64,000 nt of DNA, taken from positions 62,001 through 126,000 of the forward strand of contig DJFE01000037.1 of the NCBI GenBank assembly GCA_002432025.1. Direction: 5' to 3'. Positions 1 to 8,558 of the stretch are shown here, in pieces. How positions within the stretch are numbered: position 1 is the first letter of the stretch; the number at the start of each line of letters is the position of its first letter. Position numbers and translations under genes: made by a program. Below the pieces are notes generated by a model, which ran no database searches, had not been told where the DNA came from, and worked only from the letters and a program-made list of their open reading frames with translations. This DNA is from Candidatus Avelusimicrobium stercoris (lineage in GTDB: Bacteria > Elusimicrobiota > Elusimicrobia > Elusimicrobiales > Elusimicrobiaceae).

Positions 1-562
1 TTAACGTATTGCCGGGGCCGACATCAAACCCAAAGGTTTTCACTTGTTTACCTACTACGGAAAAATTGGAAATGCCGCCCACGTTCAGCAGAATTTTAGG
101 CGTTTTTCGTCCCCAAAGGTATTCGTCAAAAAACGGGATTAAGGGCGCGCCCTCTCCGCCAAGCGCCATATCCATCGGGCGGAAATCGCTCACCACCGGG
201 CAGCCAATCTGTGCGGCCACAAAGGAAGGCTCCCCGATTTGCAGGGTGTTGGGCGTTTTGTCGTGCGGGCCGTGGTAAATAGTCTGCCCGTGCGAGCCGA
301 TAACTTCTATTTCTTGGGCGGAAAGAGAAAATTCCTTTAAAAATTTTTGCACCGTTTTAGCATATAACCGACCCAATTCAAAATGGAGTGCGGAAAGTTC
401 CGCCGCGCGAAGTAAGTAGGCCGTCAGTAACTTCTGCTGTAAGGCGGCAGGATAGGCGTAATTTTTAAAATGGAGCACCTTAAACGGGCGGATTTGTACC
501 GCGCAAACAGTCAAGCCGTCCGCGCTCGTGCCACTCATTAAGCCCAAGGCTATTTTACGCAT
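1..562 (-). CDS. anmK: Anhydro-N-acetylmuramic acid kinase (partial, runs off left edge)
   Basis: Phosphorylates and opens 1,6-anhydro-MurNAc to MurNAc-6-phosphate in cytoplasmic murein recycling. The frame reads MRKIALGLMSGTSADGLTVC from an ATG at 560-562 and stays open to base 1. The GLMSGTS-DG phosphate-binding motif at residues 7-16 and the later GSHGQT and LLNVGGISNF motifs are typical of AnmK. The start overlaps the end of murQ by 8 bases, so the two are translationally coupled, and MurQ uses the AnmK product. Only about the N-terminal half (187 codons) is in the window. The family call is firm; full length and C-terminal integrity cannot be judged. Confidence 0.9.
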   Translation of the reverse strand, partial: MRKIALGLMSGTSADGLTVCAVQIRPFKVLHFKNYAYPAALQQKLLTAYLLRAAELSALHFELGRLYAKTVQKFLKEFSLSAQEIEVIGSHGQTIYHGPHDKTPNTLQIGEPSFVAAQIGCPVVSDFRPMDMALGGEGAPLIPFFDEYLWGRKTPKILLNVGGISNFSVVGKQVKTFGFDVGPGNTL

Positions 563-1451
563 CAATCACCCTCGTTAAAAAGCCGCCCTTGGCTTGGAGC
601 AGTTTTTTGGCTTTGACGGCCGGTACTTTTTTGCGGTGCATTACAATAGCGGTTTTTACGCTTTTGCCCGAAGCCGCCAGCAATTTGCGAGCCGTTTTTT
701 CGTCCGTCTGCGCCACCGTGCAGATAAGCCGCACCGCGCGGGCGACTAATTTTTCGTTGGTGGGCTGTACGTCAATCATCAGGTTGCCGTATGTTTTGCC
801 GCACAGCGTCATTGCACCCGTGGTAATGGCATTTAGGGCCATTTTGGTAGCCGTACCCGCCTTCATACGCGTAGAGCCGCACAGGGCTTCCGGCCCGGTG
901 GGCAAGGCGGCGTGGACCTCGGCATCCGCGCAGACGGCTTTCGGATTGCACGAAATAAGGGCCGTGTGCGCGCCCAATTTGCGTGCGGCTTTTAAGGCGC
1001 CCATTACATACGGCGTGCGTCCGCTGGCCGTCAGGCCGATAACCAAATCGTCCTTTTTGGCCGCCTTTAAAATTTCTTTTGCGCCCTGCTTACCGTCATC
1101 CTCCGCCCCCTCTTGTGAGCGGAAAACGGCCTTTTTTCCCCCGGCAATTAAGCCGATAATTTGCGAGGGCTTTGTACCGAAGGTCGGCACGCACTCCACC
1201 GCTTCCAAAATTCCCAAGCGCCCGCTGGTGCCCGCCCCGATAAAAATAATTTTATGTTTATGGGCGTAGGCCCCGGCGGCTAAAAGCATAATGGCGGCAA
1301 TTTCTTTATTAGCCGCCTTTACGGCGCGGGCGGCGTTGAAATCTTCATCGTTAATTTTTTTGGCAATCTGGCGCGGGGAAAGTTTATCCAAATCCAAGGT
1401 GTTTGGGTTGCGCGCTTCGGTTGCGATTTGGTTTAAATTGACAGTCGTCAT
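555..1451 (-). CDS. murQ: N-acetylmuramic acid 6-phosphate etherase
   Basis: Cleaves the lactyl ether of MurNAc-6-phosphate to GlcNAc-6-phosphate and D-lactate in the cytoplasm. The 298 residues match the usual MurQ length. The SIS sugar-isomerase fold is shown by GAGTSGRLGILEAVE near residues 72-86, and the family motifs EGAEDD and STRMKAGTATKMALN are present. It overlaps the upstream permease gene by 4 bases and the downstream anmK by 8, which marks one murein-recycling operon: import, kinase, etherase. No odd features seen. Confidence 0.95.
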   Translation of the reverse strand: MTTVNLNQIATEARNPNTLDLDKLSPRQIAKKINDEDFNAARAVKAANKEIAAIMLLAAGAYAHKHKIIFIGAGTSGRLGILEAVECVPTFGTKPSQIIGLIAGGKKAVFRSQEGAEDDGKQGAKEILKAAKKDDLVIGLTASGRTPYVMGALKAARKLGAHTALISCNPKAVCADAEVHAALPTGPEALCGSTRMKAGTATKMALNAITTGAMTLCGKTYGNLMIDVQPTNEKLVARAVRLICTVAQTDEKTARKLLAASGKSVKTAIVMHRKKVPAVKAKKLLQAKGGFLTRVIDA

Positions 1452-2791
1452 TGGGCATCCTCCAACGAGTGTTTATGCGCGCGGAAGGCGGCTTCGGTTT
1501 CCTCAATAGATTTAATTTTAAACGTCAGCGGCACAACGGCCACCGTAATTAAACTAATAAAACTGGCCACCAAGAAAAAGGTTTCGTACCCCAGCCGCAT
1601 TTGCAGCCAGCCGGAAAGCATAGAGGGAACCATCATCCCAAGGGCCATAATCCCGGTGGAAATAGCGTAATGCGAGGTTTTATATACGCCCTGCGACACA
1701 TACATAATAAACACGCTAAACGCCATCATCGCCAAGCCGTTGCCCAGATGTTCCAGTGTAATCAGCGTAGCCACCGCCGTAAGCCCCGGTCTGGCCCACG
1801 CCATATACGCATAAAAAAAGTTAGGCAAAATAAGGATAACCGCAAACGGCCAAATACATTTTTTAAAGCCAAACTTGCCCAGCAGCCACCCGCCCGCCAG
1901 GTTCCCCGCCACCACGGCCCCTAGGCCAAGCGTCCCTTTAATGAGCCCATAGTTTTGCACGCTCATTCCAAGCGCGCCGTCCGCCGCGGGTTTAAGTAAA
2001 AAGAGCGGCACCATTTTTTCCAGCAGGGCATCGCCCAAGCGGTAAAGCAAAATAAACAGCAAAATATAGACGATATTCTTTTGAGTGAAATATGTTTTAA
2101 AGGAATCCGCCCACGCCATAGCGCCGTTTTTATGCACGGGCTTGTCCTGCTCCGGCTTGGGAAGCATCCACGCGTGATAAAATACAAAGCCCATAAACAG
2201 GACACCCAGAAAGCCGAACATTACCGCCCAGTTGTAGGGCCACGAAACCAAATTCCACGAGGTTTCCGGCGTTTTGTTCCCCAGTGCGGCCGTAGCGGAG
2301 ATTAACGCCCCGCTGCCTAAAATCATCGCCAAGCGGTAAAAAATCGTGCGGATACCCACGAATTTGGATTGCTCCTGCGGCGTTAAGGCTAGCAGATAAT
2401 AGCCGTCGGTGGCGATATCTAATGTAGCCGACACAAAAGCCCCCGCCAAAAAGCCAAATAAAGAGAGGGTGAAAAAGGTCAAACTGCTGTTACCTTGGGC
2501 AAAGCGGAACGCTTCCAAAGCGGTTAGTCCGGCAAGGAGTAAAAAAAGCCCCGCCAGCACCATTTGCGCCCCCAAAAGCCAGCGGCGTTTGGTGCTTTTG
2601 GCATCCACCAAGGGGCTCCAAAACATTTTGAGTATCCAGGGCAGATACAGCCAGCCCGTCCAAAAGGCAATTTTGTCGTTGGAAAAGCCCAAATCGGCAT
2701 ACAGCACGGTGGAAACCGTGTTGATAATAATGTACGGCAAGCCCTCGGCCAAATAGAGCGAGGGAATATAAGTCCAAGGAGTTTTCTTCAT
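1448..2791 (-). CDS. ampG: AmpG-like muropeptide MFS permease
   Basis: Inner-membrane major facilitator, predicted to import anhydro-muropeptides or anhydro-sugars released by murein turnover. The 447-residue protein is hydrophobic throughout with about 12 membrane segments. Its N-terminus (PSLYLAEGLPY, then WTGWLYLPWILKMFWSPLVD near residues 42-62) matches the AmpG/PAT MFS branch. Position supports the role: its stop overlaps the murQ start by 4 bases and anmK follows. The start lies 2 bases after the stop of the preceding permease gene. The exact substrate (GlcNAc-anhMurNAc peptides or free anhMurNAc) cannot be read from sequence. Confidence 0.82.
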   Translation of the reverse strand: MKKTPWTYIPSLYLAEGLPYIIINTVSTVLYADLGFSNDKIAFWTGWLYLPWILKMFWSPLVDAKSTKRRWLLGAQMVLAGLFLLLAGLTALEAFRFAQGNSSLTFFTLSLFGFLAGAFVSATLDIATDGYYLLALTPQEQSKFVGIRTIFYRLAMILGSGALISATAALGNKTPETSWNLVSWPYNWAVMFGFLGVLFMGFVFYHAWMLPKPEQDKPVHKNGAMAWADSFKTYFTQKNIVYILLFILLYRLGDALLEKMVPLFLLKPAADGALGMSVQNYGLIKGTLGLGAVVAGNLAGGWLLGKFGFKKCIWPFAVILILPNFFYAYMAWARPGLTAVATLITLEHLGNGLAMMAFSVFIMYVSQGVYKTSHYAISTGIMALGMMVPSMLSGWLQMRLGYETFFLVASFISLITVAVVPLTFKIKSIEETEAAFRAHKHSLEDAQ

Positions 2792-2793
2792 AA

Positions 2794-3807
2794 TTATTTA
2801 AACGAGTATTTTCCGCCTAAAATATTGGCCAGCGGTTTGGTTACGGGGCTTTCTTCAAACACCATTTTAAGCATAGCCGTTATCGGTACAGCGAGCAAGG
2901 CGCCCATTACGCCCCACACAAGCGCCCAAAAAATCAAGCAGGCAATTACCACAATGGGGTCCAAATCCATCCCTTTTCCAAGCCACTTGGTTTCCAAAAT
3001 GTTGCCGATAACAAAGTGTATGGCCGTAAGCAAAATGAGCGCAAGCAAAATATGCCAGTCAAACCCGTATTGCAAAAACAGTACCGGCAAAGGCAATACT
3101 GTGGAAACAAACGGCCCAATGTTGGGGATAAAATTAAGCATAAAGGTAAGCACGGCCAACATAGAGGCCAGTTCTGTTTTGATAGACGCGAGCACAATCC
3201 AAGTGCACCCCGCCGCCAAGAGCGAAACAAAGATTTTAATTAGCAGATAAAACGAAATTTGCCTTTGGATAGACCCCACCAGCGCGGGTTTGTTTTCGGA
3301 GGCTTTGCCCATAAACAAAAAGATAACAAACAAGATAATTAGCATTAAGTTGGTTAAAATGGACACGACCGTTCCGCCCACGCTTTTAACCATTGTAAAA
3401 ACGGGTAGTTTGGCTACGTTATCGGCCAAGAACTGAGCATTTAAATTAATGCCGTATTTTTGAGAGCGGACAAGCAGCCAATCCAAGGTATCGTTTAAGC
3501 GTTCGGTATAGATATCGGCCCCGTTTACAAAACTTTCAATAGAGCCGGAAATAAAAAGAACCGCCAGCGTGATAATCGCCAGAAAGGCCGTGCCGCTAAT
3601 GCCTAGGCCTAAGCCATAGGGGACGTTCCACTTTTGTTTGAGCCACCCGGCCAAGGTGCTGGCAACCATATAAATAAACACCGCAATAATAAACGGCATC
3701 AAAATCGTGCGGGTATAGATAAGTACCCACGTGGCCGCGGACGCGGCGAGAATCATCAAACAAACGGTATTAATTGGCGTAAAACGCTGTAACGAATCTT
3801 TAATCAT
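2794..3807 (-). CDS. AI-2E family (PerM/UPF0118) transporter
   Basis: Polytopic inner-membrane protein of the AI-2E transporter/PerM family, whose members include autoinducer-2 exporters and Na+/H+ antiporters. I chose the start MIKDSLQRF (ATG at 3805-3807) because an AGAGGA ribosome site precedes it by four bases; an upstream in-frame start at 3912 gives an unlikely N-terminal tail. That leaves 337 residues, normal for the family. The C-terminal stretch IPNIGPFVSTVLPL...LDPIVVIACLIFWALVWGVMGALLAVP is the conserved family core. It heads the murein-recycling operon, 2 bases before the AmpG-like gene, but no functional link to recycling is known. Confidence 0.85.
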   Translation of the reverse strand: MIKDSLQRFTPINTVCLMILAASAATWVLIYTRTILMPFIIAVFIYMVASTLAGWLKQKWNVPYGLGLGISGTAFLAIITLAVLFISGSIESFVNGADIYTERLNDTLDWLLVRSQKYGINLNAQFLADNVAKLPVFTMVKSVGGTVVSILTNLMLIILFVIFLFMGKASENKPALVGSIQRQISFYLLIKIFVSLLAAGCTWIVLASIKTELASMLAVLTFMLNFIPNIGPFVSTVLPLPVLFLQYGFDWHILLALILLTAIHFVIGNILETKWLGKGMDLDPIVVIACLIFWALVWGVMGALLAVPITAMLKMVFEESPVTKPLANILGGKYSFK

Positions 3808-3885
3808 AGAATCCTCTTTGTTTAGTATAGCATACCGCGCGCCCACCTGTACCGGGGACCTAGGAGCGTTTAGGCCTTTTGGCCC

Positions 3886-3913
3886 TTGTAGAAATTTGCC
3901 AATCCTATACAAT
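3886..3913 (+). promoter_or_regulatory. Putative sigma70-type promoter for the secreted ChaN-like gene
   Basis: TTGTAG at 3886-3891 and TACAAT at 3908-3913 are separated by 16 bases. The start codon at 3946 has CAGGAG at suitable distance, so this transcript would carry a normal leader, unlike several other genes in the window. Confidence 0.5.
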
Positions 3914-3945
3914 ATAAAAAGAACCTATTTTACAGGAGCGTCAGT

Positions 3946-5115
3946 ATGCAAAAGACAATAAGTTTATCTCTCTGCCTTTTCCTGCTTGGTTCTTTATGCG
4001 CTCCCGTATGCGCCCAGCGCATTAAAATAAGCCCGAAGAAAATAAAAACGCATACGACTAAAATTCAAACCAGAGTTAAGGGCGCGGATATCAGCAAATA
4101 TTCGTTGGCTTCCCAAGGGTGGGCGCAAACCTATAAATTAAACCAAAAATTTCTAAACAGTTTAAAAACCGTCCCGGCTACGGTTTCGTCCATTCACCCC
4201 AATTTGCCACCCCGTATGAGCGCGCACTATAAAGGGTTGTCCTCCAATATGGAAGCGTCTATTCAAAAGAACCTCACTTCCAACTTTGCTTGGATAAACC
4301 AGCAGCCCAACTTGGGGGAAAATTTTTTAAAGGAAGTTAATGGTAGAGAAATCGGTTTTAGATTTTACAAAAAATTATCCGAAACCAATGTTGTGTTTGT
4401 GGGGGAAATCCACGGTAATTTGCCCCCGCGCGTGGAATTTGCCAACTTAATAAAAGAGTTTAAAACCTTTTACCCAAACCGGAGAATTGTGGTATTTTCC
4501 GAAGCGGCTTATTTAAAACCCGTTGCCGGGGAAAGCGTATTTCCTTATCAGTATTATAGACGCGGGGCCGAAGGCGTGGAAGCGCCCGTCAACTTTGCGG
4601 AAAAAGGGAACCCAAACGCCAGGCTGGTGGATGATGAATCTTTAAAATTTAAAGAAATGTTTTCCATTTTGTCGGATAGTGGCGTGGAAATTTACCCTAT
4701 TGAAGATGCCGTAGTCGTACAAAAAGAATCCGCGCAAGGAATTATTTCCACCGTCAATGGACTGGCTGAAAGAAATAAAGGGTTTGCCCGGACAATGCAG
4801 GCCCAAATGGAAAAAATCCGCCAAGAAAACCCCGATGCCCTGTTTATTTATTACGGCGGTATGGCGCATACCTCTTGGGCGATGCCCGTTTCGCTGCCTA
4901 AATTTTTTGCCAAGGAAAAACCTTTGGTCGTGGAACTGATAGCGGAAAAAGATATAGACAAAACTTTTTCCTTGTTGCCCGCCGTTTGGGAAAAAGGCCA
5001 CCCCGCCTTTACAAAAACAGGTACAAAACGGATGTTCCTTTGGGATAGTCCGGCCGACCAACTGGCTGCTTGGGGCAAAAAAACGGGTTTTGATTGCCGA
5101 ATTGTTATCCCGTAA
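3946..5115 (+). CDS. Secreted ChaN/TraB-like protein of unknown function
   Basis: 389 residues with a clear signal peptide (about 24 residues, hydrophobic SLSLCLFLLGSLCAP then VCA-QR), so exported to the periplasm or cell surface. After a basic linker, the folded part starts near residue 135. NVVFVGEIHGN (about 148-158) plus a later ...FIYYGGMAHTSW (about 305) resemble the paired GE-H and GxxH motifs of ChaN-like haem-binding/TIKI-type families. That resemblance is my reading, and the substrate is unknown. It has its own promoter, a CAGGAG ribosome site and a strong terminator, so it is monocistronic. A plain hypothetical secreted protein is the alternative. Confidence 0.6.
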   Translation: MQKTISLSLCLFLLGSLCAPVCAQRIKISPKKIKTHTTKIQTRVKGADISKYSLASQGWAQTYKLNQKFLNSLKTVPATVSSIHPNLPPRMSAHYKGLSSNMEASIQKNLTSNFAWINQQPNLGENFLKEVNGREIGFRFYKKLSETNVVFVGEIHGNLPPRVEFANLIKEFKTFYPNRRIVVFSEAAYLKPVAGESVFPYQYYRRGAEGVEAPVNFAEKGNPNARLVDDESLKFKEMFSILSDSGVEIYPIEDAVVVQKESAQGIISTVNGLAERNKGFARTMQAQMEKIRQENPDALFIYYGGMAHTSWAMPVSLPKFFAKEKPLVVELIAEKDIDKTFSLLPAVWEKGHPAFTKTGTKRMFLWDSPADQLAAWGKKTGFDCRIVIP

Positions 5116-5139
5116 ATTGCCAGTATTTAAGCACTCCGC

Positions 5140-5167
5140 AGGCGTCCTTTTAGGACGCCTATTTTTT
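5140..5167 (+). terminator. Rho-independent terminator
   Basis: Nine-pair stem AGGCGTCCT/AGGACGCCT (5140-5148 and 5152-5160) with a 3-base loop, followed by ATTTTTT. It ends the ChaN-like gene. Confidence 0.9.
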
Positions 5168-5408
5168 AAATGGTGGGCAGTACAGAGTTTGCCTTCCAGT
5201 AAAATCCCTGACGGGATTTTCTTGCAGGCGCGGGAGTGCGCCTACGCACCGGGCTCGCGGTTTTGGCCTTTCGGGCTCGCCCTCAAACCAAAACATCGCT
5301 CCGCCTTTCAAATCCTGCCGCAACACCAAGCAGTTGGTGTTGCTACTGCCCACAACGGCAAAAAATACCCCCGGGCACCGGGGGTATTCTAAATGGTGGG
5401 CAGTACAG
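5168..5408. repeat. 18-bp direct repeat duplicating the tRNA-Val(CAC) 3' end
   Basis: AAATGGTGGGCAGTACAG occurs at 5168-5185 and again at 5391-5408, where it is the complement of the tRNA-Val 3' end including CCA. The 205 bases between hold no supportable gene. They are GC-rich, with several short inverted pieces and a tRNA terminator. The arrangement could be an attachment-site scar of a lost element or a partial tRNA duplication. Confidence 0.6.
5361..5388 (-). terminator. Terminator of tRNA-Val(CAC)
   Basis: On the minus strand, AATACCCCCGG/CCGGGGGTATT (11 pairs, 3-base loop) is followed by a run of Ts just downstream of the tRNA 3' end. Confidence 0.88.
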
Positions 5409-5468
5409 GATTTGAACCTGTGACCTTTCGCGTGTGAGGCGAACGCGCTACCGCTGCGCCAACTGCCC
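5394..5468 (-). tRNA. tRNA-Val(CAC)
   Basis: Folds as a complete cloverleaf on the minus strand: acceptor GGGCAGT/ACTGCCC, D stem GCGC/GCGC, anticodon stem TTCGC/GCGAA with loop CTCACAC (anticodon CAC, reads GTG), T stem ACAGG/CCTGT with loop TTCAAAT, and an encoded CCA end. A TATAAT at 5485-5490 (minus) lies upstream. Its 3' end is duplicated 223 bases away. Confidence 0.95.
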
Positions 5469-5647
5469 GAAATCTTGTACATTTATTATAACAATTTCCC
5501 GCCCTGTTTGGAAAGTTTTTCTTTTTCTCCCCGTAAAATCAAGTTTCTGCTGTGGGCTCCCGCTTTATTTTATATACTATTAATAAGGATAAAATGTCTG
5601 CTTTTAGGCAGGCAATTTTCGTTTAAAAGGAGTGTTTACAACACACT

Positions 5648-6334
5648 ATGGATTGGAGTTTGCTGGTAAACGCGTTTATCGCTACGCTGGCTATTTTGAA
5701 CCCCATCGGCAATATGCCGATTTTTCTGGAACACGTGGAAAATGACGAGCCCAAAGTGCAGCGCGCCGTTGCGCTGTTAATGGCGTTGTCCATTTTCATT
5801 ATGCTGACGATTTTCTTCATCTTCGGCAGCAAGATTTTGAGCGTGTTTGGTATTACGATTCCCGCCTTCCGCCTGGCCGGTTCTATTATTCTGTTGGGCG
5901 TGGGGCTGCGTATGTTACAGGGTAAATCTAAATTTGAACGCAACGGCTTAGAGGCCGCCCCCGCGCAAGGAAGCACCTTTGACCGCGCGCGCGACCGTTT
6001 AAGCCACATCGTTGTCCCCGTTGGGATGCCGCTTTTTATCGGCCCCGGCTCTATCGCTACGGTAATGCTGTACGCTGAAAAAATAACCTCGTTTCCAATG
6101 GCCGTTATGATGATTGGCGTGCTGTTTCTCTGCGCGGCTTCCGTGGGTGCGGTGTTGGTGGCTTCGCGTTATTTGTTTACCAAAATCGGCCCCAACGGTA
6201 CGCAGATTGTCATCCGCTTTATGGGGATGATTTTGTGCTCTATTGCGATGCAATTTATGATTGACGGCGTAGGCCAACTGCTCCCGGGCGTGCTGGACGC
6301 GCACTTTTTGGGCAGCATTTCCTCCGCTTCGTAA
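5648..6334 (+). CDS. MarC family integral membrane protein
   Basis: 228 residues with about six membrane segments. The N-terminal FIATLAILNPIGNMPIFLEH and the central MPLFIGPGSIATVML are the two repeated halves of the MarC/UPF0056 family, each with a conserved NP or GPG turn. Function is unknown: the historic link to multiple antibiotic resistance was withdrawn for MarC itself. A possible ribosome site, AAAAGGAG (5625-5632), lies 15 bases from the ATG, farther than usual, yet no closer in-frame start exists. It is monocistronic with its own terminator. Confidence 0.88.
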   Translation: MDWSLLVNAFIATLAILNPIGNMPIFLEHVENDEPKVQRAVALLMALSIFIMLTIFFIFGSKILSVFGITIPAFRLAGSIILLGVGLRMLQGKSKFERNGLEAAPAQGSTFDRARDRLSHIVVPVGMPLFIGPGSIATVMLYAEKITSFPMAVMMIGVLFLCAASVGAVLVASRYLFTKIGPNGTQIVIRFMGMILCSIAMQFMIDGVGQLLPGVLDAHFLGSISSAS

Positions 6335-6353
6335 TCAAAATTCTGCTTTCTTT

Positions 6354-6381
6354 GGGGCGGCTTAACGGCCGCCCTTTTTTA
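6354..6381 (+). terminator. Rho-independent terminator after marC-family gene
   Basis: GGGCGGC/GCCGCCC stem with a 6-base loop and a run of Ts, ending the MarC-family transcript just before the uvrB promoter. Confidence 0.88.
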
Positions 6382-6397
6382 TGTCCGCCAGAATAGG

Positions 6398-6409
6398 TAC
6401 AATACTTGT
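6398..6409 (+). promoter_or_regulatory. -10-like box six bases before the uvrB start (leaderless)
   Basis: TACAAT at 6398-6403 is followed by six bases and then the ATG at 6410. No Shine-Dalgarno precedes the start. Transcription would begin at or next to the A of ATG. The same geometry recurs at birA, tilS, the WYL gene, the 41.5-kb methyltransferase and the 44.7-kb glycosyltransferase. Confidence 0.5.
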
Positions 6410-8425
6410 ATGGACCAGTTTAAACTCGTTTCTAAATTTAAGCCGGCGGGCGACCAGCCCAAGGCCATTGACGCCCTGACAAACGGCATTTTGGCGGGCA
6501 AAACGCGCCAAACGCTGCTGGGCGTAACGGGCTCCGGCAAAACCTTTACTATGGCCAACGTCATCACGCGGCTAAACCGCCCGACGCTTATTTTGTCGCC
6601 CAATAAGGTGTTGGCCGCGCAGTTATATGGCGAGTTTAAACAGTTCTTCCCTGAAAACGCCGTAGAATATTTTATTTCTTATTACGATTATTACCAGCCC
6701 GAAGCGTATATTCCTCAGACGGATACTTATATTGAAAAGGACTCCGCCGTCAACGAGCATATTGATAAACTGCGCTTAAAGGCCACCACCTCGCTTTTGA
6801 CCCGCAAGGACGTGATTGTGGTGGCATCCGTTTCGTGCATTTACAACATTGGCTCGCCGGATAGTTTTAGGGAAATGCGTATTTATGTAAAAAAGGGCGC
6901 GGAAATGACGCGCTCCCAACTATCAGGCCGACTGATTAAAATCCAGTACCACCGCGACGAAATGGAATTTACCTCGGGCAATTTCCGTATGCGCGGGCCG
7001 TTTACGGACATTATGACCCCGTACAGCCAAAACGCCCTGCGCGTGGAAATAGCGGGCAAAACGATTGCGCACATTTACGAAATTCACCCCGTTACGGGCA
7101 ATGTGCTGGCGGAACTTGACGAGGCTTGGATTTATCCGGCCAAGCACTTTGTGGCGACGGACGAGGACACGCAAAGCGCGATTGACAACATCCGCCGCGA
7201 CTTGGATTTGCGCCACGCGGAACTGTTAAAAATGGGCAAGGAATTGGAAGCCTACCGTCTAAAACAACGCACCGAATACGATTTGGAAATGCTTCAACAG
7301 GCGGGCTTCTGCCCCGGCATTGAAAATTACTCCCGCTATATTGACGGCCGCCAACCCGGCGAACGCCCGGCTTGTTTATTGGACTACTTTAAAAAGTATG
7401 ACGACTTTTTAATGATGGTGGACGAATCGCACGTTTCTCTGCCGCAGGTGCGCGGGATGTTCAACGGGGACCGCGCACGCAAGCAAATGCTGGTGGACTT
7501 CGGTTTCCGCCTGCCGTCGGCCTTGGATAACCGCCCGCTGAAATTTGACGAATTTGAAAAATTGCTCCCCTCTACCATTTTTGTATCCGCCACGCCGGGC
7601 CCATATGAACTGACCGTTTGCGGCAACAACATTGTGGAGCAGGTCATCCGCCCGACGGGCTTACTGGACCCCAAGGTGTATATGCACCCCACGGCGGGGC
7701 AAATTGACCATTTGGTGGAAAAGATTAACGAGCATAAGGCGCGCGGGGAGCGCACCTTGGTACTCGCGCTTACCAAAAAAACCGCCGAGGATTTAAGCGC
7801 GTATTTCACCGAAAAGAACATCAAAACGCGCTATTTGCACTCCGATATTGAGGCCTTGGACCGTGTGGAAATTTTAAAGGATTTCCGCCAAGGCAAGTTT
7901 GATGTGCTCGTGGGCATTAACCTGTTGCGCGAGGGGATTGATATCCCGCAAGTGGGCTTCGTGGCGATTTTGGGCGCGGACAACGAAGGATTCTTGCGCA
8001 ACACGACTACGCTTATCCAAATTTCGGGCCGCGCCGCGCGTAACGCAGACGGTGAGGTCGTTTTGTATGCGGACCGCAAGACGGATTCCATTAAGTACGC
8101 AATGAACGAAATGAACCGCCGCCGCGCCCTGCAAGAAGCGTACAACAAAGAGCACCACATTACGCCTAAAACGATTCAAAAAATAGAAGTGGAATTAAAG
8201 GAATTTGAACAGCAAACCAAATCCAGCGCGTTCGGTATTTTGAGCGATACCTTGCCGACACCCACGCTTAAAAACTTAAAATCGGTGGAAAAGGATATTG
8301 AACAGCAAATGTTGCAAGCCGCCGAAGCGCTTAATTTTGAACTGGCCGCCGAACTGCGCGACCGCCTGTTTGAGTTACGCCAAATGAGCGTCAAATCCCC
8401 CGCCAAGAAAAAAGGTAAAAAATAA
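6410..8425 (+). CDS. uvrB: UvrABC excinuclease subunit B
   Basis: DNA-damage recognition helicase of nucleotide excision repair; loads with UvrA, then recruits UvrC for incision. 671 residues, standard length. Walker A GVTGSGKTFT lies near residues 38-47, the YYDYYQPEAY beta-hairpin follows near residues 89-98, and the Walker B-like DESH is near 338. Helicase motifs (GINLLREGIDIPQVGFV; QISGRAARN) are in the second half. A C-terminal UVR motif (residues about 625-660, EKDIEQQMLQAAEALNFELAAELRDR in outline) contacts UvrC. Monocistronic, apparently leaderless; no uvrA or uvrC in the window. Confidence 0.97.
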   Translation: MDQFKLVSKFKPAGDQPKAIDALTNGILAGKTRQTLLGVTGSGKTFTMANVITRLNRPTLILSPNKVLAAQLYGEFKQFFPENAVEYFISYYDYYQPEAYIPQTDTYIEKDSAVNEHIDKLRLKATTSLLTRKDVIVVASVSCIYNIGSPDSFREMRIYVKKGAEMTRSQLSGRLIKIQYHRDEMEFTSGNFRMRGPFTDIMTPYSQNALRVEIAGKTIAHIYEIHPVTGNVLAELDEAWIYPAKHFVATDEDTQSAIDNIRRDLDLRHAELLKMGKELEAYRLKQRTEYDLEMLQQAGFCPGIENYSRYIDGRQPGERPACLLDYFKKYDDFLMMVDESHVSLPQVRGMFNGDRARKQMLVDFGFRLPSALDNRPLKFDEFEKLLPSTIFVSATPGPYELTVCGNNIVEQVIRPTGLLDPKVYMHPTAGQIDHLVEKINEHKARGERTLVLALTKKTAEDLSAYFTEKNIKTRYLHSDIEALDRVEILKDFRQGKFDVLVGINLLREGIDIPQVGFVAILGADNEGFLRNTTTLIQISGRAARNADGEVVLYADRKTDSIKYAMNEMNRRRALQEAYNKEHHITPKTIQKIEVELKEFEQQTKSSAFGILSDTLPTPTLKNLKSVEKDIEQQMLQAAEALNFELAAELRDRLFELRQMSVKSPAKKKGKK

Positions 8426-8491
8426 TTCTTGCAAATCCTATGTTTACTTGTCCTTTATTTGTGGTGCTGTACTGTTCGAACAATATTTCAT

Positions 8492-8526
8492 AGGGGCTAG
8501 GCCATTGACCTAGTGCGGGTCTTTTT
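8492..8526 (+). terminator. Possible weak terminator after uvrB
   Basis: CTAGG/CCTAG (or the overlapping GACC/GGTC) hairpin followed by TTTTTCTTT. The stem is short, so confidence is limited. Confidence 0.4.
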
Positions 8527-8546
8527 CTTTCGCGCGGGGAAATTGG

Positions 8547-8558
8547 TAAAATATAATT
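8547..8558 (+). promoter_or_regulatory. -10-like box six bases before birA (leaderless)
   Basis: TAAAAT at 8547-8552, six bases, then ATG at 8559. An overlapping TATAAT (8552-8557) is too close to the start to be used for this ATG. No Shine-Dalgarno is present. Confidence 0.45.

Noticed and set aside
589..1269. 226-residue frame opposite murQ
   Set aside because: Shadow of the highly biased murQ codons; no ribosome site and no plausible protein pattern.
5159..5482. 107-residue minus-strand open frame over tRNA-Val
   Set aside because: It reads through the tRNA and its terminator; this is the well-known false ORF type produced by tRNA sequence.
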